DNA of 36,104 nt. Source: an uncultured Prevotellaceae bacterium (GTDB taxonomy: Bacteria > Bacteroidota > Bacteroidia > Bacteroidales > Bacteroidaceae). Both the position numbers and the translations under genes were made by a program. The notes under the pieces are model-generated. The model saw only the letters and a program-made list of their open reading frames with translations. It was not told the DNA's origin and did no database searches. Below, in pieces: positions 6,683 to 14,248 of this stretch (its first letter is position 1; each line of letters begins with the position of its first letter). The stretch lies in assembly GCA_900320255.1 (NCBI GenBank), contig ONRS01000097.1, forward strand, positions 1-36,104, given 5' to 3'.

Positions 6683-9580
6683 ATGAGACAACTATTCATT
6701 CTCTATTTTTTAATAATGTTCGCGTGCGTAAGCATAAGAGCCCAATATCCACAAGTTCGCAACTTCAGCACCAGCGACTATCAGGCCGGTACTCAGAACT
6801 GGTGTTTCGAGGACGGACCAAACCAGCGTGTCTTCATTGGCAACAATCAGGGACTGCTTACTTTCGACGGCAGTTCATGGTCACTGCATTATATCAGCAA
6901 CTATTCTGTGGTGAGGGCACTGCTCTTCGACCAGTCTTCACTGCGTCTTTATGCCGGAGCATCCGACGAGCTGGGCTACTTCGAGATGGACCAGCAGCAC
7001 ATGGACATCACTTACCACTCTCTGACAAGCCTACTGCCGTCAGGCAAAAAGAGCATTGGCGAAGTGTGGAGTATCATGAGCAGTGGTGAGAACATCGTAT
7101 TCCAGAGTAAAGAAGAACTGCTGGTCTATTCGCCAAAGCAGCAACAAATAAAAACCATCTCTAACGGCCAGCGCATAGAATGTGCGGCACATATTGACGG
7201 GCGCATTATTACAGCAGGCAGCGAGGGTGTCTGCGTAGTGAACCACAATGCGCTGACTCCCTTGCCAGGTACAGAGCAACTGAAGGGGAAAGTGGTACGC
7301 TCCATTCTGAAACATGGTGCACAGACGCTCTTCGTGACCAGCAGCGACGGAGTGCTGGCCTACGACGGACAACAGCTGCACGCCCTCGACCTGCCCATCA
7401 TGCCCTATCTGCACGACAATCAGGTTTTCTGCGCTGACATCGATGGCGACAACATAGCCTTTGGCACCGTTCGGGGCGGCATGGTGGCCTACAACCTTAA
7501 GAGCGGACAAACGGCATACGCCAACATCAACTCCTGGCTGCAGAACAACACGGTGCTCTCCATGATGTTTGACCGCAACCACAACCTATGGCTCGGACTG
7601 GACAACGGCATCAGCTACGTGATGAGCGAGGCACCCTACAGCAGCCTCATCAACAGCTTCAGCCACATCGGCACCGGTTACGCCGCCGTCGTCAGCGGAC
7701 AATGGCTCTACCTGGGCACCAACCAGGGGCTCTTTGCCACACCGTACCCCATCACCCATCATCCTTCACCCGTCACCCCAACACTGCTACCTGGCATGAC
7801 AGGACAGGTGTGGGCACTGACCGACATTCAAGGAACCCTCCTCTGCGGCAGCGACAACGGCGCATACGTAATTCGAGGACTAACAGCCGAGCACATCAGC
7901 GGGGTGAAGGGCACCTGGAACTTTGCCGCCCTGCCACACCACGAACAAATGGTGCTGGGATGCGACTATACGGGGTTCTTCGTGCTGGAACGCCAAGGCA
8001 GCACCTACCGGCTGCATCACCGCATCAAAGGACTGAACCTGTCAGGCGGCGACTTCTACGTTGACAATGACGAGAGCATCTGGATCAGCCACTGGCAGAA
8101 AGGCATCTACCACGTACAGCTGAACGACGATTTGACAGAAACCACTCGCACCGATTACTTCCACAAGGGCAACGGCCTCATCATGGACCAGGGGAACCTG
8201 CTCTGCCGCATTGACGGAAGGGTCTATGTGTCATGCGTTGACGGGCTGTACGGCTACGACCCCAAGAGCCGACAACTCACATTAGACAAGCAGAAGAGCA
8301 GCATCTTCAACACCTACGGCACTGCCCTGCGAATCTGTCAGACGGCCAGCAATGACCTGTGGGCCTGCAAGCCCGGATTCCTGGCCCTGGCCATTCGGCA
8401 GTCAGACGGGAGCTATCGGTTGGACAGTCTCTCCTACCGCAATGCCAGCCAGCGACTGCACATTGGAGGCAATTCGCCTTTTCAGCTGGACAGCCAGCAT
8501 ACGCTGATTAACGGCAACGAGGGCTTCTTCGTACTGAACAACCGCTATCACGACAAGAGCCAGCCCGCGCTGACCTATATTCGCAGAGTGGTTAGTACGG
8601 ACGAAGGCAACCAAATACTTTATCTGAACCTGAACGCCGACGAACAGGAACAGCAAATACGCATTCCTCACACCCAGAACTCCATACGCATAGAGTTTGT
8701 GCAGACTGAGTTCCGCGACGACAAAGCCGTCAGTTACCAGTGTATGCTGGAAGGCTACGACAAGGACTGGAGCCAACCCCAGCGCACTACCGCCAAAGAC
8801 TATGCTAAACTGCCCAAGGGCACATACGTCTTCCATGTGCGCGCCCTAAACGCCCTGAATGGCACCACCGAGGAAGCCTCCATCAGCATTGTCGTCCTGC
8901 CCGCCTGGTACGAGACGTGGTGGGCTTATCTGCTCTATGCGCTACTAACAGTCGCCTTGGTCTATTGGCTGTTGCGCTATCTGAAACAGCGTTCCGAACG
9001 CGAGCTCGTTAAGGTAAAGGCCGAAAAGGAGCGTCAGCTGAAGCAGCAACAGCAACAGTTCTCCCTGGAACAGGCAGAGAACGAACGGGAGCTGCTAAAG
9101 CTACGCACTAAACAGCTGGAGTACGACATGAAGTCAAACGCCAGTAAACTGGCTGACTCCACCATCAACCTCATGCGCAAGAACGATATGCTGTTGTCAC
9201 TCGACACTCAAATGGAGGAACTCTCGGAAAGTGTGCGTCAGGAAGCTCCGAAGGCCAACATTAACCGCATGATAAAGGACATACGCCGTGGCATACAGCA
9301 AAACATCAACGACGACGAGAACTGGGAAAAATTCGAAGAGACCTTCAACCTGGTCTATGACAACTACATGCGCAAACTGACTGAGCATTTCCCTGACCTG
9401 AAGCTGAATGACCGTAAGCTGTGTGCCTACCTCCGCATGGGACTCAGTTCCAAGGAAATGGCATCACTGCTCAACACCAGCACGCGCAGCATTGAGACAG
9501 CCCGCTACCGCCTGCGCAAGAAACTGCAGATGGACAGCGGCGAGAACCTCAAGGAGTTCATCCAGAGTTTTGAGGGTTGA
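6683..9580 (+). CDS. Membrane sensor-regulator: beta-propeller, Y_Y_Y domain, LuxR-type HTH
   Basis: 965 residues. Signal peptide 1-21 (SIRAQ). The periplasmic part is a two-component-regulator type beta-propeller (about 30-640, with recurring 'NNQGLLTFDG', 'LWLGLDNGISYV', 'LYLGTNQGLF' blades) followed by a Y_Y_Y domain (about 665-725). A transmembrane helix lies near 746-768, then a Lys/Gln/Glu-rich coiled coil (about 770-850), and at about 905-950 a LuxR-like helix-turn-helix (NDRKLCAYLRMGLSSKEMA, then LLNTSTRSIETARYRLRKKL). No histidine-kinase, ATPase or receiver domain is visible, so the sensor is joined directly to the DNA-binding domain. Divergent from the glucan operon, it is probably its activator (inferred). 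A 7-bp array at 7748-7782 codes for a Thr/Pro/His loop of one propeller blade, and the stop codon lies in the first unit of the array at 9576. Confidence 0.88.
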   Translation: MRQLFILYFLIMFACVSIRAQYPQVRNFSTSDYQAGTQNWCFEDGPNQRVFIGNNQGLLTFDGSSWSLHYISNYSVVRALLFDQSSLRLYAGASDELGYFEMDQQHMDITYHSLTSLLPSGKKSIGEVWSIMSSGENIVFQSKEELLVYSPKQQQIKTISNGQRIECAAHIDGRIITAGSEGVCVVNHNALTPLPGTEQLKGKVVRSILKHGAQTLFVTSSDGVLAYDGQQLHALDLPIMPYLHDNQVFCADIDGDNIAFGTVRGGMVAYNLKSGQTAYANINSWLQNNTVLSMMFDRNHNLWLGLDNGISYVMSEAPYSSLINSFSHIGTGYAAVVSGQWLYLGTNQGLFATPYPITHHPSPVTPTLLPGMTGQVWALTDIQGTLLCGSDNGAYVIRGLTAEHISGVKGTWNFAALPHHEQMVLGCDYTGFFVLERQGSTYRLHHRIKGLNLSGGDFYVDNDESIWISHWQKGIYHVQLNDDLTETTRTDYFHKGNGLIMDQGNLLCRIDGRVYVSCVDGLYGYDPKSRQLTLDKQKSSIFNTYGTALRICQTASNDLWACKPGFLALAIRQSDGSYRLDSLSYRNASQRLHIGGNSPFQLDSQHTLINGNEGFFVLNNRYHDKSQPALTYIRRVVSTDEGNQILYLNLNADEQEQQIRIPHTQNSIRIEFVQTEFRDDKAVSYQCMLEGYDKDWSQPQRTTAKDYAKLPKGTYVFHVRALNALNGTTEEASISIVVLPAWYETWWAYLLYALLTVALVYWLLRYLKQRSERELVKVKAEKERQLKQQQQQFSLEQAENERELLKLRTKQLEYDMKSNASKLADSTINLMRKNDMLLSLDTQMEELSESVRQEAPKANINRMIKDIRRGIQQNINDDENWEKFEETFNLVYDNYMRKLTEHFPDLKLNDRKLCAYLRMGLSSKEMASLLNTSTRSIETARYRLRKKLQMDSGENLKEFIQSFEG
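7748..7782. repeat. 7-bp array inside the regulator gene
   Basis: Five units on the plus strand: CCCATCA, CCCATCA, TCCTTCA, CCCGTCA, CCCCAAC. They encode residues 356-367 in a loop between propeller strands and keep the frame open. On the minus strand the units read TGATGGG-like, similar to the arrays near 27515. Confidence 0.8.
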
Positions 9581-9679
9581 GCGTGGAGGGTGGAGCGTTG
9601 AGCGTGGAGCGTTGAGTGTTAAAAAAAACATAAACTGGAAAAATCTTTTAACCTTCCACCTTCAACTTTCAACTTTTAT
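9576..9679. repeat. Pair of opposed 7-bp arrays after the regulator gene
   Basis: 9576-9617 holds six units (GTTGAGC, GTGGAGG, GTGGAGC, GTTGAGC, GTGGAGC, GTTGAGT). 9645-9679 holds units of opposite polarity (CCTTCCA, CCTTCAA, CTTTCAA, CTTTTAT). The two could pair imperfectly in RNA and act as a terminator. The regulator stop codon (9578-9580) is inside the first unit. Confidence 0.75.
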
Positions 9680-9682
9680 TAT

Positions 9683-9690
9683 TACCTTTG
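9683..9690 (+). promoter_or_regulatory. Predicted promoter -7 box upstream of the CorA gene
   Basis: TACCTTTG followed by C matches the -7 consensus well. Transcription would start near 9697, giving a leader of about 164 bases before the CorA start codon. Confidence 0.6.
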
Positions 9691-9719
9691 CAGGCGAAAT
9701 AACCAAAATAACAATAAAA

Positions 9720-9755
9720 ATGGACGATTACCCGGCGGATAAAAACAATTCGTAA
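9720..9755 (+). CDS. Possible 11-residue leader peptide upstream of the CorA gene
   Basis: ATG at 9720 opens an 11-codon frame, MDDYPADKNNS, ending in TAA, about 23 bases after the predicted transcription start. It is rich in Asp and contains Pro, a composition known from MgtL-type leader peptides, where acidic/proline nascent chains destabilise the ribosome at low magnesium. That link is an analogy. Translation of this frame is unproven; it could be chance. Confidence 0.3.
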   Translation: MDDYPADKNNS

Positions 9756-9774
9756 AAGGCAGGGGAAATAGCGA

Positions 9775-9857
9775 GCAAGGCTGCTAATCCCTTTGCCGCT
9801 AAACTATTCACGTACCTCGTACACCGTACCTCGTACCTCGAACAAAAAGGATTAGCA
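9775..9857 (+). promoter_or_regulatory. Candidate cis-regulatory leader with two exclusive hairpins
   Basis: TGCTAATCCCTTT (9782-9794) can pair with AAAGGATTAGCA (9846-9857), a 12-bp stem with one bulged base that ends three bases before the CorA start codon and would mask it. The same left arm can instead fold locally: GCAAGG (9775-9780) with CCTTTGC (9790-9796, one bulge). The two folds exclude each other, the layout of a translational switch. The loop of the long stem contains a 7-bp array (9811-9838). Confidence 0.5.
9811..9838. repeat. 7-bp array in the CorA leader loop
   Basis: Four units: CGTACCT, CGTACAC, CGTACCT, CGTACCT. The reverse complement (AGGTACG) matches arrays near 27591-27614 and 28806-28836. 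Confidence 0.85.
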
Positions 9858-9860
9858 ACA

Positions 9861-10787
9861 ATGAAGACTTATTGGAACTACAACAAAGGACTGACCCAGC
9901 TCCAGGAGTGGCAGCCCAACTGTTGGATACAGGTGACATGTCCGACAGAAGAAGACCAGCAGATGTTGGAGGAGAGATTCAACATTCCCGACTATTTCAT
10001 GAGCGACATCAGCGACGCCGACGAGCGTGCCCGCTATGAATATGACGACGGTTGGATGCTCATCATCCTGCGTATTCCCTACGTCAAGGAGGTACGCTCA
10101 CGCACCCCTTACACGACGGTGCCGCTCGGCATCATCCACAAACGTGACGTGACCATCACCGTGTGCTACTTCGAGACGAACATGATGATAGACTTCGTCA
10201 GCTTCCAGCAGAAGCGCGGCGAGGGGTTTACTGACTTTGTCGATATGACGTTCCGCCTGTTCCTTTCGTCAGCCGTCTGGTACCTGAAGCGACTCAAGCA
10301 AATCAACCTGCTTATTGAGAAAGCCAAGCGCAACCTCGACCAGGAGGTGAACAACGAAAGCCTCATTGGGCTCTCGCGCCTCCAGGACTCACTGACCTAC
10401 TTTGTCACCTCCATCCGAGGTAACGAGACACTGCTCTCGAAACTGAAGTTCAAACTGCAGATTGACGAGCTGGATGCCGACCTCATTGAAGACGTCAACA
10501 TTGAGATGACACAGGCCCGCGAAACGGCCAACATCTACTCAAACATCCTGGAATCGACGATGGACACCTACCAAAGCATCATCAATAACAACATGAACAC
10601 CATCATGCGTACGCTGACGTCAGTGACCATCATCCTGATGCTGCCCACGCTGGTGGCCTCTTTCTTCGGCATGAATCTGGTGAACGGCATGGAGAACAAC
10701 CCCGTCGGGTTCATCATTGCCATTCTCCTAAGCATCATCATTTCCGTCGTGTCGTGGTTCATTTTCAGGCATAAGAGACTTATTTAA
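9861..10787 (+). CDS. corA: CorA-family divalent cation (Mg2+/Co2+) transporter
   Basis: 308 residues. The large N-terminal cytoplasmic domain (about 1-240) is mostly helical from about 120, forming the long stalk. Two C-terminal membrane helices follow (about 250-268 and 280-302). The selectivity signature GMN lies at 269-271 in the context FFGMNLVNGMENN at the end of the first helix, and the C-terminus is basic (FRHKRLI). These are the hallmarks of pentameric CorA channels for magnesium or cobalt in the inner membrane. The gene stands alone, with its own predicted promoter and a structured leader, so regulation by leader structure or translation of a short upstream frame is plausible. CorA paralogs can carry other ions; the exact substrate is not readable from sequence. 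Confidence 0.9.
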   Translation: MKTYWNYNKGLTQLQEWQPNCWIQVTCPTEEDQQMLEERFNIPDYFMSDISDADERARYEYDDGWMLIILRIPYVKEVRSRTPYTTVPLGIIHKRDVTITVCYFETNMMIDFVSFQQKRGEGFTDFVDMTFRLFLSSAVWYLKRLKQINLLIEKAKRNLDQEVNNESLIGLSRLQDSLTYFVTSIRGNETLLSKLKFKLQIDELDADLIEDVNIEMTQARETANIYSNILESTMDTYQSIINNNMNTIMRTLTSVTIILMLPTLVASFFGMNLVNGMENNPVGFIIAILLSIIISVVSWFIFRHKRLI

Positions 10788-10789
10788 AG

Positions 10790-10893
10790 GTGAAAAAGTA
10801 AAAAGGTAAAAAAGTAAAAAAGGTAGCACTAAGCGTTAAATAATGCAAACGAACGGTGTTTTACCTTTTTTCTTTTTTACCCTTTTACTTTTT
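10790..10893. terminator. Opposed A-rich/T-rich arrays after the CorA gene
   Basis: About 8-bp units of GTAAAAAG type fill 10790-10823 directly after the stop codon, and the opposite polarity (TTTTACC, TTTTTACCC, TTTTACTTT) fills 10860-10893. The two sets are largely complementary over about 30 bases and end in a T run, so they could serve as an intrinsic terminator. The right part directly precedes the next promoter. Confidence 0.55.
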
Positions 10894-10898
10894 TTTCG

Positions 10899-10906
10899 TA
10901 TCTTTG
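10899..10906 (+). promoter_or_regulatory. Predicted promoter -7 box of the DUF349 gene
   Basis: TATCTTTG matches TAnnTTTG; transcription would begin near 10913, about 46 bases before the ATG at 10959. The upstream T-rich array covers the -33 position. Confidence 0.6.
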
Positions 10907-10958
10907 GCGATTGATTAATGTGTGATCTAACCTAATTTTAAACTAAACCGTTTAAACA

Positions 10959-12827
10959 ATGGACTCTCAAGACAAGACCCTTGAAATGGGTATTCAGGAG
11001 GAGCAGCAGGCCCAGACGACGGCCGCACCCGCCGAAGAAGCACCCGTAGTAGAAACAACAGCTGCTGAAGAAGCAACAGTAGAAAACCCCGCAGCCGACC
11101 AGGAGACGGAGCGCAAGACATACACCTCCAAGAAGGAGATTCTGGAGCGCATCACCGATCTCGCCCATGGCGACGAGCCGCTGCAGAAAGAAGAGATAGA
11201 CTACCTAAAAACGGTATTCTACAAGTTGCACATAGCAGAACGCGATGCCCAGTTCAAGGCATACACAGAGGCTGGCGGCGACCCTGCCAACTATCAGATA
11301 ACCCCCGACCCTGACGAAGAGGCCTTCAAGGCCGAAATGGGCATCATCAAGGAGAAGCGTGCCCAGATGTTCAAGGAGCAGGAGGCTGAGAAAGCAGAAA
11401 ACCTGAAACGCAAGCTCGACATCATTGAGCGCCTGAAAGGCATGATAACCTCGCCCGAAGAAGCCAACAAGTCATACCAGGAATTCAAGGCACTGCAGCA
11501 GGAGTGGAAGGACATCAAGAACGTTCCTGCCGAAAAGGCCAATGAGCTGTGGCGTAACTACCAGCTCTATGTAGAGCAGTTCTACGACCTGCTTAAGCTC
11601 AACAGCGAGGCCCGCGAATATGACTTCAAGAAGAATCTTGAGATGAAGACCAAGCTCTGCGAGGCTGCCGAGCGACTGGCTGACGAACCTGACGTCATCA
11701 GCGCCTTCCACCAGCTGCAGAAGCTGCACCAGGAATACCGTGAGATAGGCCCTGTCAACAAGGACTTGCGCGAAGAAATATGGAACCGCTTCAAGGTTGC
11801 CAGCACCGTCATCAACAAGCGCCATCAGCAGCATTTCGACACCCTGCGTGCCAAGGAAGAAGACAACCTGGCCCGCAAGACGGCCCTCTGCGAGAAGGTA
11901 GAAGCTATTGCAGGCGCTGAGAGCAAGAGCTCATCCGACTGGGAGAAGCGCACCAAGGAAATCATCGCCATTCAGGCCGAATGGAAAACCATAGGCTTTG
12001 CCCCACAGAAGATGAACGTCAAGATTTTTGAGCGTTTCCGCGCTGCATGCGACAACTTCTTCACTAAGAAGGCAGAGTACTTCAAGAGCCTCAAGGACAG
12101 CTTCAAGGCCAATGCTGAGCGTAAGCGCGCACTCATTGAGAAAGCCAAGGAGCTGCAGGACAGCACAGAGTGGAAGTCAACAAGCGACAAGCTCATTGCC
12201 CTGCAGAAAGAATGGAAGACCATCGGCGTGGTGCCCAAGAAACTGGGTGACCAGCTGTGGGAAGAGTTCCTCGGAGCCTGCAACAAGTTCTTTGAGGCAC
12301 GTAATGCTGCCGGTGCCGGACAGCGTAGCGAGGAGCACCAGAACCTGGCCCGCAAGCGTGACATCATTGCCAAGCTCAAGGCTGTAGCCGAAGAGCAGGG
12401 CGAGAACCTGCAGGAGAAGGTGCAGAAACTTGTAGAGGAGTACCAGAGCATAGGTCACGTGCCCTTTAAGGAGAAGGATAAGCTCTACGAGGAATACCAC
12501 GCAGTGCTCGACAAGCTCTACGGCGAGTTGAACATCAGCGTAGCCCGTCGCCGTCTGAGCAAGTTCAAGGACAACCTCAAGCAAGTGGCAGAACGTGGCG
12601 AGAGTGCACTCGACAACGAGCGTGCCCGTCTGATGCGCCAGTACGAACAGCTGAAGAGCGAGGTGCAGACCTACGAGAACAACCTTGGTTTCCTGAATGC
12701 ATCGAGCAAGAAGGGTAACTCGCTCATCGACGAAATGAACCGCAAGGTACAGCGCCTGAAGGACGACATGAACCTCGTACGCGAGAAAATCAAGGCCATC
12801 GATGCTGAGAATCGTGAAAAAGAATAA
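10959..12827 (+). CDS. DUF349 repeat protein
   Basis: 622-residue soluble, highly charged, helical protein. The first 45 residues are acidic and Ala/Thr/Glu-rich, probably disordered. After that come five DUF349 units, each with a 'EW/YxxIGxVPxxxxxxLWxxFxxxxxxFF' core: EWKDIKNVPAEKANELWRNY, EYREIGPVNKDLREEIWNRF, EWKTIGFAPQKMNVKIFERF, EWKTIGVVPKKLGDQLWEEF and EYQSIGHVPFKEKDKLYEEY. A coiled coil closes the protein (about 560-620). DUF349 proteins are common in Bacteroidetes and their role is not established; the helical repeats suggest a scaffold or nucleic-acid-associated role, which is speculative. The next gene starts inside its 3' end (26-base overlap), so the two are probably translated as a pair. 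Confidence 0.9.
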   Translation: MDSQDKTLEMGIQEEQQAQTTAAPAEEAPVVETTAAEEATVENPAADQETERKTYTSKKEILERITDLAHGDEPLQKEEIDYLKTVFYKLHIAERDAQFKAYTEAGGDPANYQITPDPDEEAFKAEMGIIKEKRAQMFKEQEAEKAENLKRKLDIIERLKGMITSPEEANKSYQEFKALQQEWKDIKNVPAEKANELWRNYQLYVEQFYDLLKLNSEAREYDFKKNLEMKTKLCEAAERLADEPDVISAFHQLQKLHQEYREIGPVNKDLREEIWNRFKVASTVINKRHQQHFDTLRAKEEDNLARKTALCEKVEAIAGAESKSSSDWEKRTKEIIAIQAEWKTIGFAPQKMNVKIFERFRAACDNFFTKKAEYFKSLKDSFKANAERKRALIEKAKELQDSTEWKSTSDKLIALQKEWKTIGVVPKKLGDQLWEEFLGACNKFFEARNAAGAGQRSEEHQNLARKRDIIAKLKAVAEEQGENLQEKVQKLVEEYQSIGHVPFKEKDKLYEEYHAVLDKLYGELNISVARRRLSKFKDNLKQVAERGESALDNERARLMRQYEQLKSEVQTYENNLGFLNASSKKGNSLIDEMNRKVQRLKDDMNLVREKIKAIDAENREKE

Positions 12828-13644
12828 AAGATTTTATTCCATCCTCATCATACTACTCCTCCTGAGCCTGTCAGCGACAGCTCAGGAGGAGTATGCTGTG
12901 CCAGCCGTTCCTGACACCATTACCAACGTGACAGCACGTGCCGACTATGCCGTCAGCCACTATTGGGAACGCTACGACTTCAGCAATGCCCAGTTGCTGC
13001 AGCGTGAGGGCTACACCGAGCAGGCACTCTCTAACTTTATTGCTCTGCTGGGCTATGCCTCAGCACAAGTACAGCAGCAGGCAGTCAACCAGTGGCTGAC
13101 ATCTGCCGCAGCCAACCAGGAAACCTTTTGTTTCATGGTCGATATGGCTGACAAATACCTGAACGACCAGGAGTCACCCCTGCACAACGACCATCTCTAC
13201 CTGCTGGTTGCCCGGCACATCATTGACTCGTCAGCAGCAAACGACGCTCAGCGACAGCGCGCCCAGTTCATGGTCAACCTGCTGACAGGGAATGCCGTAG
13301 GCACCATTGCCCCCGACTTTTCCTTCCGCGACATGGAAGGACATGAGTATAAATCTCAAACCTCAAACCTCAAATCTCAAATCCTCCTCGTCTTCCTCGA
13401 CCCTGACTGTGAGCGTTGCCAGGACCTGTTGTTCCGTCTGCGCCACAGCTCAGCCTTACACACAGCAGAAACAAAGGGCCAGCTGACCACTGCCTTCGTC
13501 AACGTGACGGAGTCGCCCGAGGCTGAGCAGCACTACGACCTCCGCCAGCTGCCCAAGATGTACTTACTTGACGCAGAGCGGCGCATCATTCTGCGCGACT
13601 GCGACTACTATCAACTGATGGAACAACTCTCAAAAAACCAATAG
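12802..13644 (+). CDS. DUF5106 / thioredoxin-like secreted protein
   Basis: 280 residues; the ATG at 12802 overlaps the DUF349 gene. A basic start and a strong hydrophobic stretch (FYSILIILLLLSLSATAQ) form a signal peptide to about residue 28. The helical middle (about 35-170) resembles DUF5106. The C-terminal part (about 173-280) is a thioredoxin-like fold: 'GTIAPDFSFRDMEGHE', 'ILLVFLDPDCERCQDL' with a CxxC (C-E-R-C) redox pair, and the cis-proline region LPKMYLLD. This is the architecture of periplasmic TlpA/AhpC-TSA-like oxidoreductases of Bacteroidetes. A 7-bp array (13351-13383) codes for residues 184-194, KSQTSNLKSQI, placed between two core strands. A redox role is inferred from the CxxC motif; the partner is unknown. 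Confidence 0.85.
   Translation: MLRIVKKNKRFYSILIILLLLSLSATAQEEYAVPAVPDTITNVTARADYAVSHYWERYDFSNAQLLQREGYTEQALSNFIALLGYASAQVQQQAVNQWLTSAAANQETFCFMVDMADKYLNDQESPLHNDHLYLLVARHIIDSSAANDAQRQRAQFMVNLLTGNAVGTIAPDFSFRDMEGHEYKSQTSNLKSQILLVFLDPDCERCQDLLFRLRHSSALHTAETKGQLTTAFVNVTESPEAEQHYDLRQLPKMYLLDAERRIILRDCDYYQLMEQLSKNQ
13351..13383. repeat. 7-bp array inside the DUF5106 gene
   Basis: Units AAATCTC, AAACCTC, AAACCTC, AAATCTC, AAATCCT on the plus strand. They extend a surface loop of the thioredoxin fold without breaking the frame. Confidence 0.85.
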
Positions 13645-13662
13645 TTCTAACGACAGACATTT

Positions 13663-13687
13663 TGCGCCGTCAGGCGTATAGTTTTTT
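13663..13687 (+). terminator. Intrinsic terminator of the DUF349-DUF5106 operon
   Basis: Stem TGCGCC / GGCGTA (six pairs, one G-U) with loop GTCA, followed by TAG and six T. It lies 19 bases after the stop codon. Confidence 0.65.
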
Positions 13688-13741
13688 GTTTGTTGTCGGT
13701 GCCGCCTATATATATAGCGGCACCGACGACGAACGAAAAAC
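13681..13741 (+). other. 25-bp uninterrupted RNA hairpin
   Basis: 13681-13705 pairs with 13717-13741 without a gap: 22 Watson-Crick pairs and three G-U pairs (13694/13728, 13691/13731, 13687/13735) as plus-strand RNA; the loop is the 11-base CTATATATATA. As minus-strand RNA the three wobble pairs become A-C mismatches, so the structure favours a plus-strand transcript. Its left arm begins with the T run of the terminator, so the two folds compete. Confidence 0.75.
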
Positions 13742-13841
13742 AGCCAGACTAAACAATGGATTCCGTGCAGCCTCCGCGAAAAGATTTTTGTCGCGAACAT
13801 GTGCCCCCTTTTCTTCACGAAAGTGCCGTTTCAACCTTCTG

Positions 13842-13934
13842 AAAACGCCACTTTCACTGAGTCAAAACGCCACTTTCATTGAGTCAAAACGCCACTTTTA
13901 CGGCGTCAAAACGGCGTTTTCATGTAACCAAAAC
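13842..13934. repeat. 22-bp tandem repeats before tRNA-Gln
   Basis: Units beginning AAAAC start at 13842, 13864, 13886, 13908 and 13930, exactly 22 bp apart. The first three share AAAACGCCACTTT; units 1 and 2 end TGAGTC; unit 4 reads AAAACGGCGTTTT. A degenerate unit can be aligned at 13820-13841. No open frame of note uses it. The spacing of about two helical turns suggests a protein-binding array or a remnant element. Confidence 0.85.
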
Positions 13935-13942
13935 AAGCAAAA

Positions 13943-13966
13943 AGGCTTCCCGTCGTAAGGAAGCCT
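13943..13966 (-). terminator. Terminator of tRNA-Gln
   Basis: AGGCTTCC (13943-13950) pairs perfectly with GGAAGCCT (13959-13966) around an 8-base loop. Reading the minus strand, it follows the tRNA by 11 bases and is followed by TTTTTGC and more T. Confidence 0.75.
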
Positions 13967-13977
13967 CTTTGCTTTGG

Positions 13978-14048
13978 TTGGGGTACCCGGACTCGAACCA
14001 GGAAAGGCAGGACCAGAATCTGCAGTGTTACCATTACACCATACCCCA
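13978..14048 (-). tRNA. tRNA-Gln (anticodon CTG)
   Basis: A 71-base cloverleaf on the minus strand. Acceptor stem TGGGGTA / TACCCCA with discriminator A; D stem GTG / CAC around TAATGGTAA; anticodon stem GCAGA / CCTGC (the innermost pair is A-C) with loop TTCTGGT giving anticodon CTG; variable loop CTTT; T stem CCTGG / CCGGG with loop TTCGAGT. CCA is not encoded. It has its own promoter and terminator. Confidence 0.93.
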
Positions 14049-14066
14049 ATTTCTGATTTGCGGGTG

Positions 14067-14097
14067 CAAAGGTAGTACTTTTTTCGAAACCAACAAA
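14067..14097 (-). promoter_or_regulatory. Promoter of tRNA-Gln
   Basis: Minus strand: TTTG (14094-14097), 19 bases, TACCTTTG (14067-14074). This is a full match to the Bacteroidetes consensus, with a predicted start near 14060, about 12 bases before the mature tRNA. Confidence 0.75.
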
Positions 14098-14167
14098 AAA
14101 AATCGGAAGAAATTTATAAAAAAGCGCAAAAAAAATGCATTTATACCTGTTTTACAAGAAAAAAAAG

Positions 14168-14175
14168 TATCTTTG
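14168..14175 (+). promoter_or_regulatory. Predicted promoter -7 box of rsfS-ftsH-cdsA
   Basis: TATCTTTG followed by C. The predicted start near 14182 excludes the in-frame ATG at 14135 as a translation start. Confidence 0.6.
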
Positions 14176-14248
14176 CAGCGTTAATAACCGTGCTCTTGGG
14201 AACATCACATATTCCCCCATGAGCATCATCGTGTTCAGACTGACAAAA

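Noticed and set aside
13842-13934. Possible CRISPR array
   Set aside because: The period is only 22 bp, the units diverge along their length and there are no unique spacers of constant size; no cas gene is in the window.
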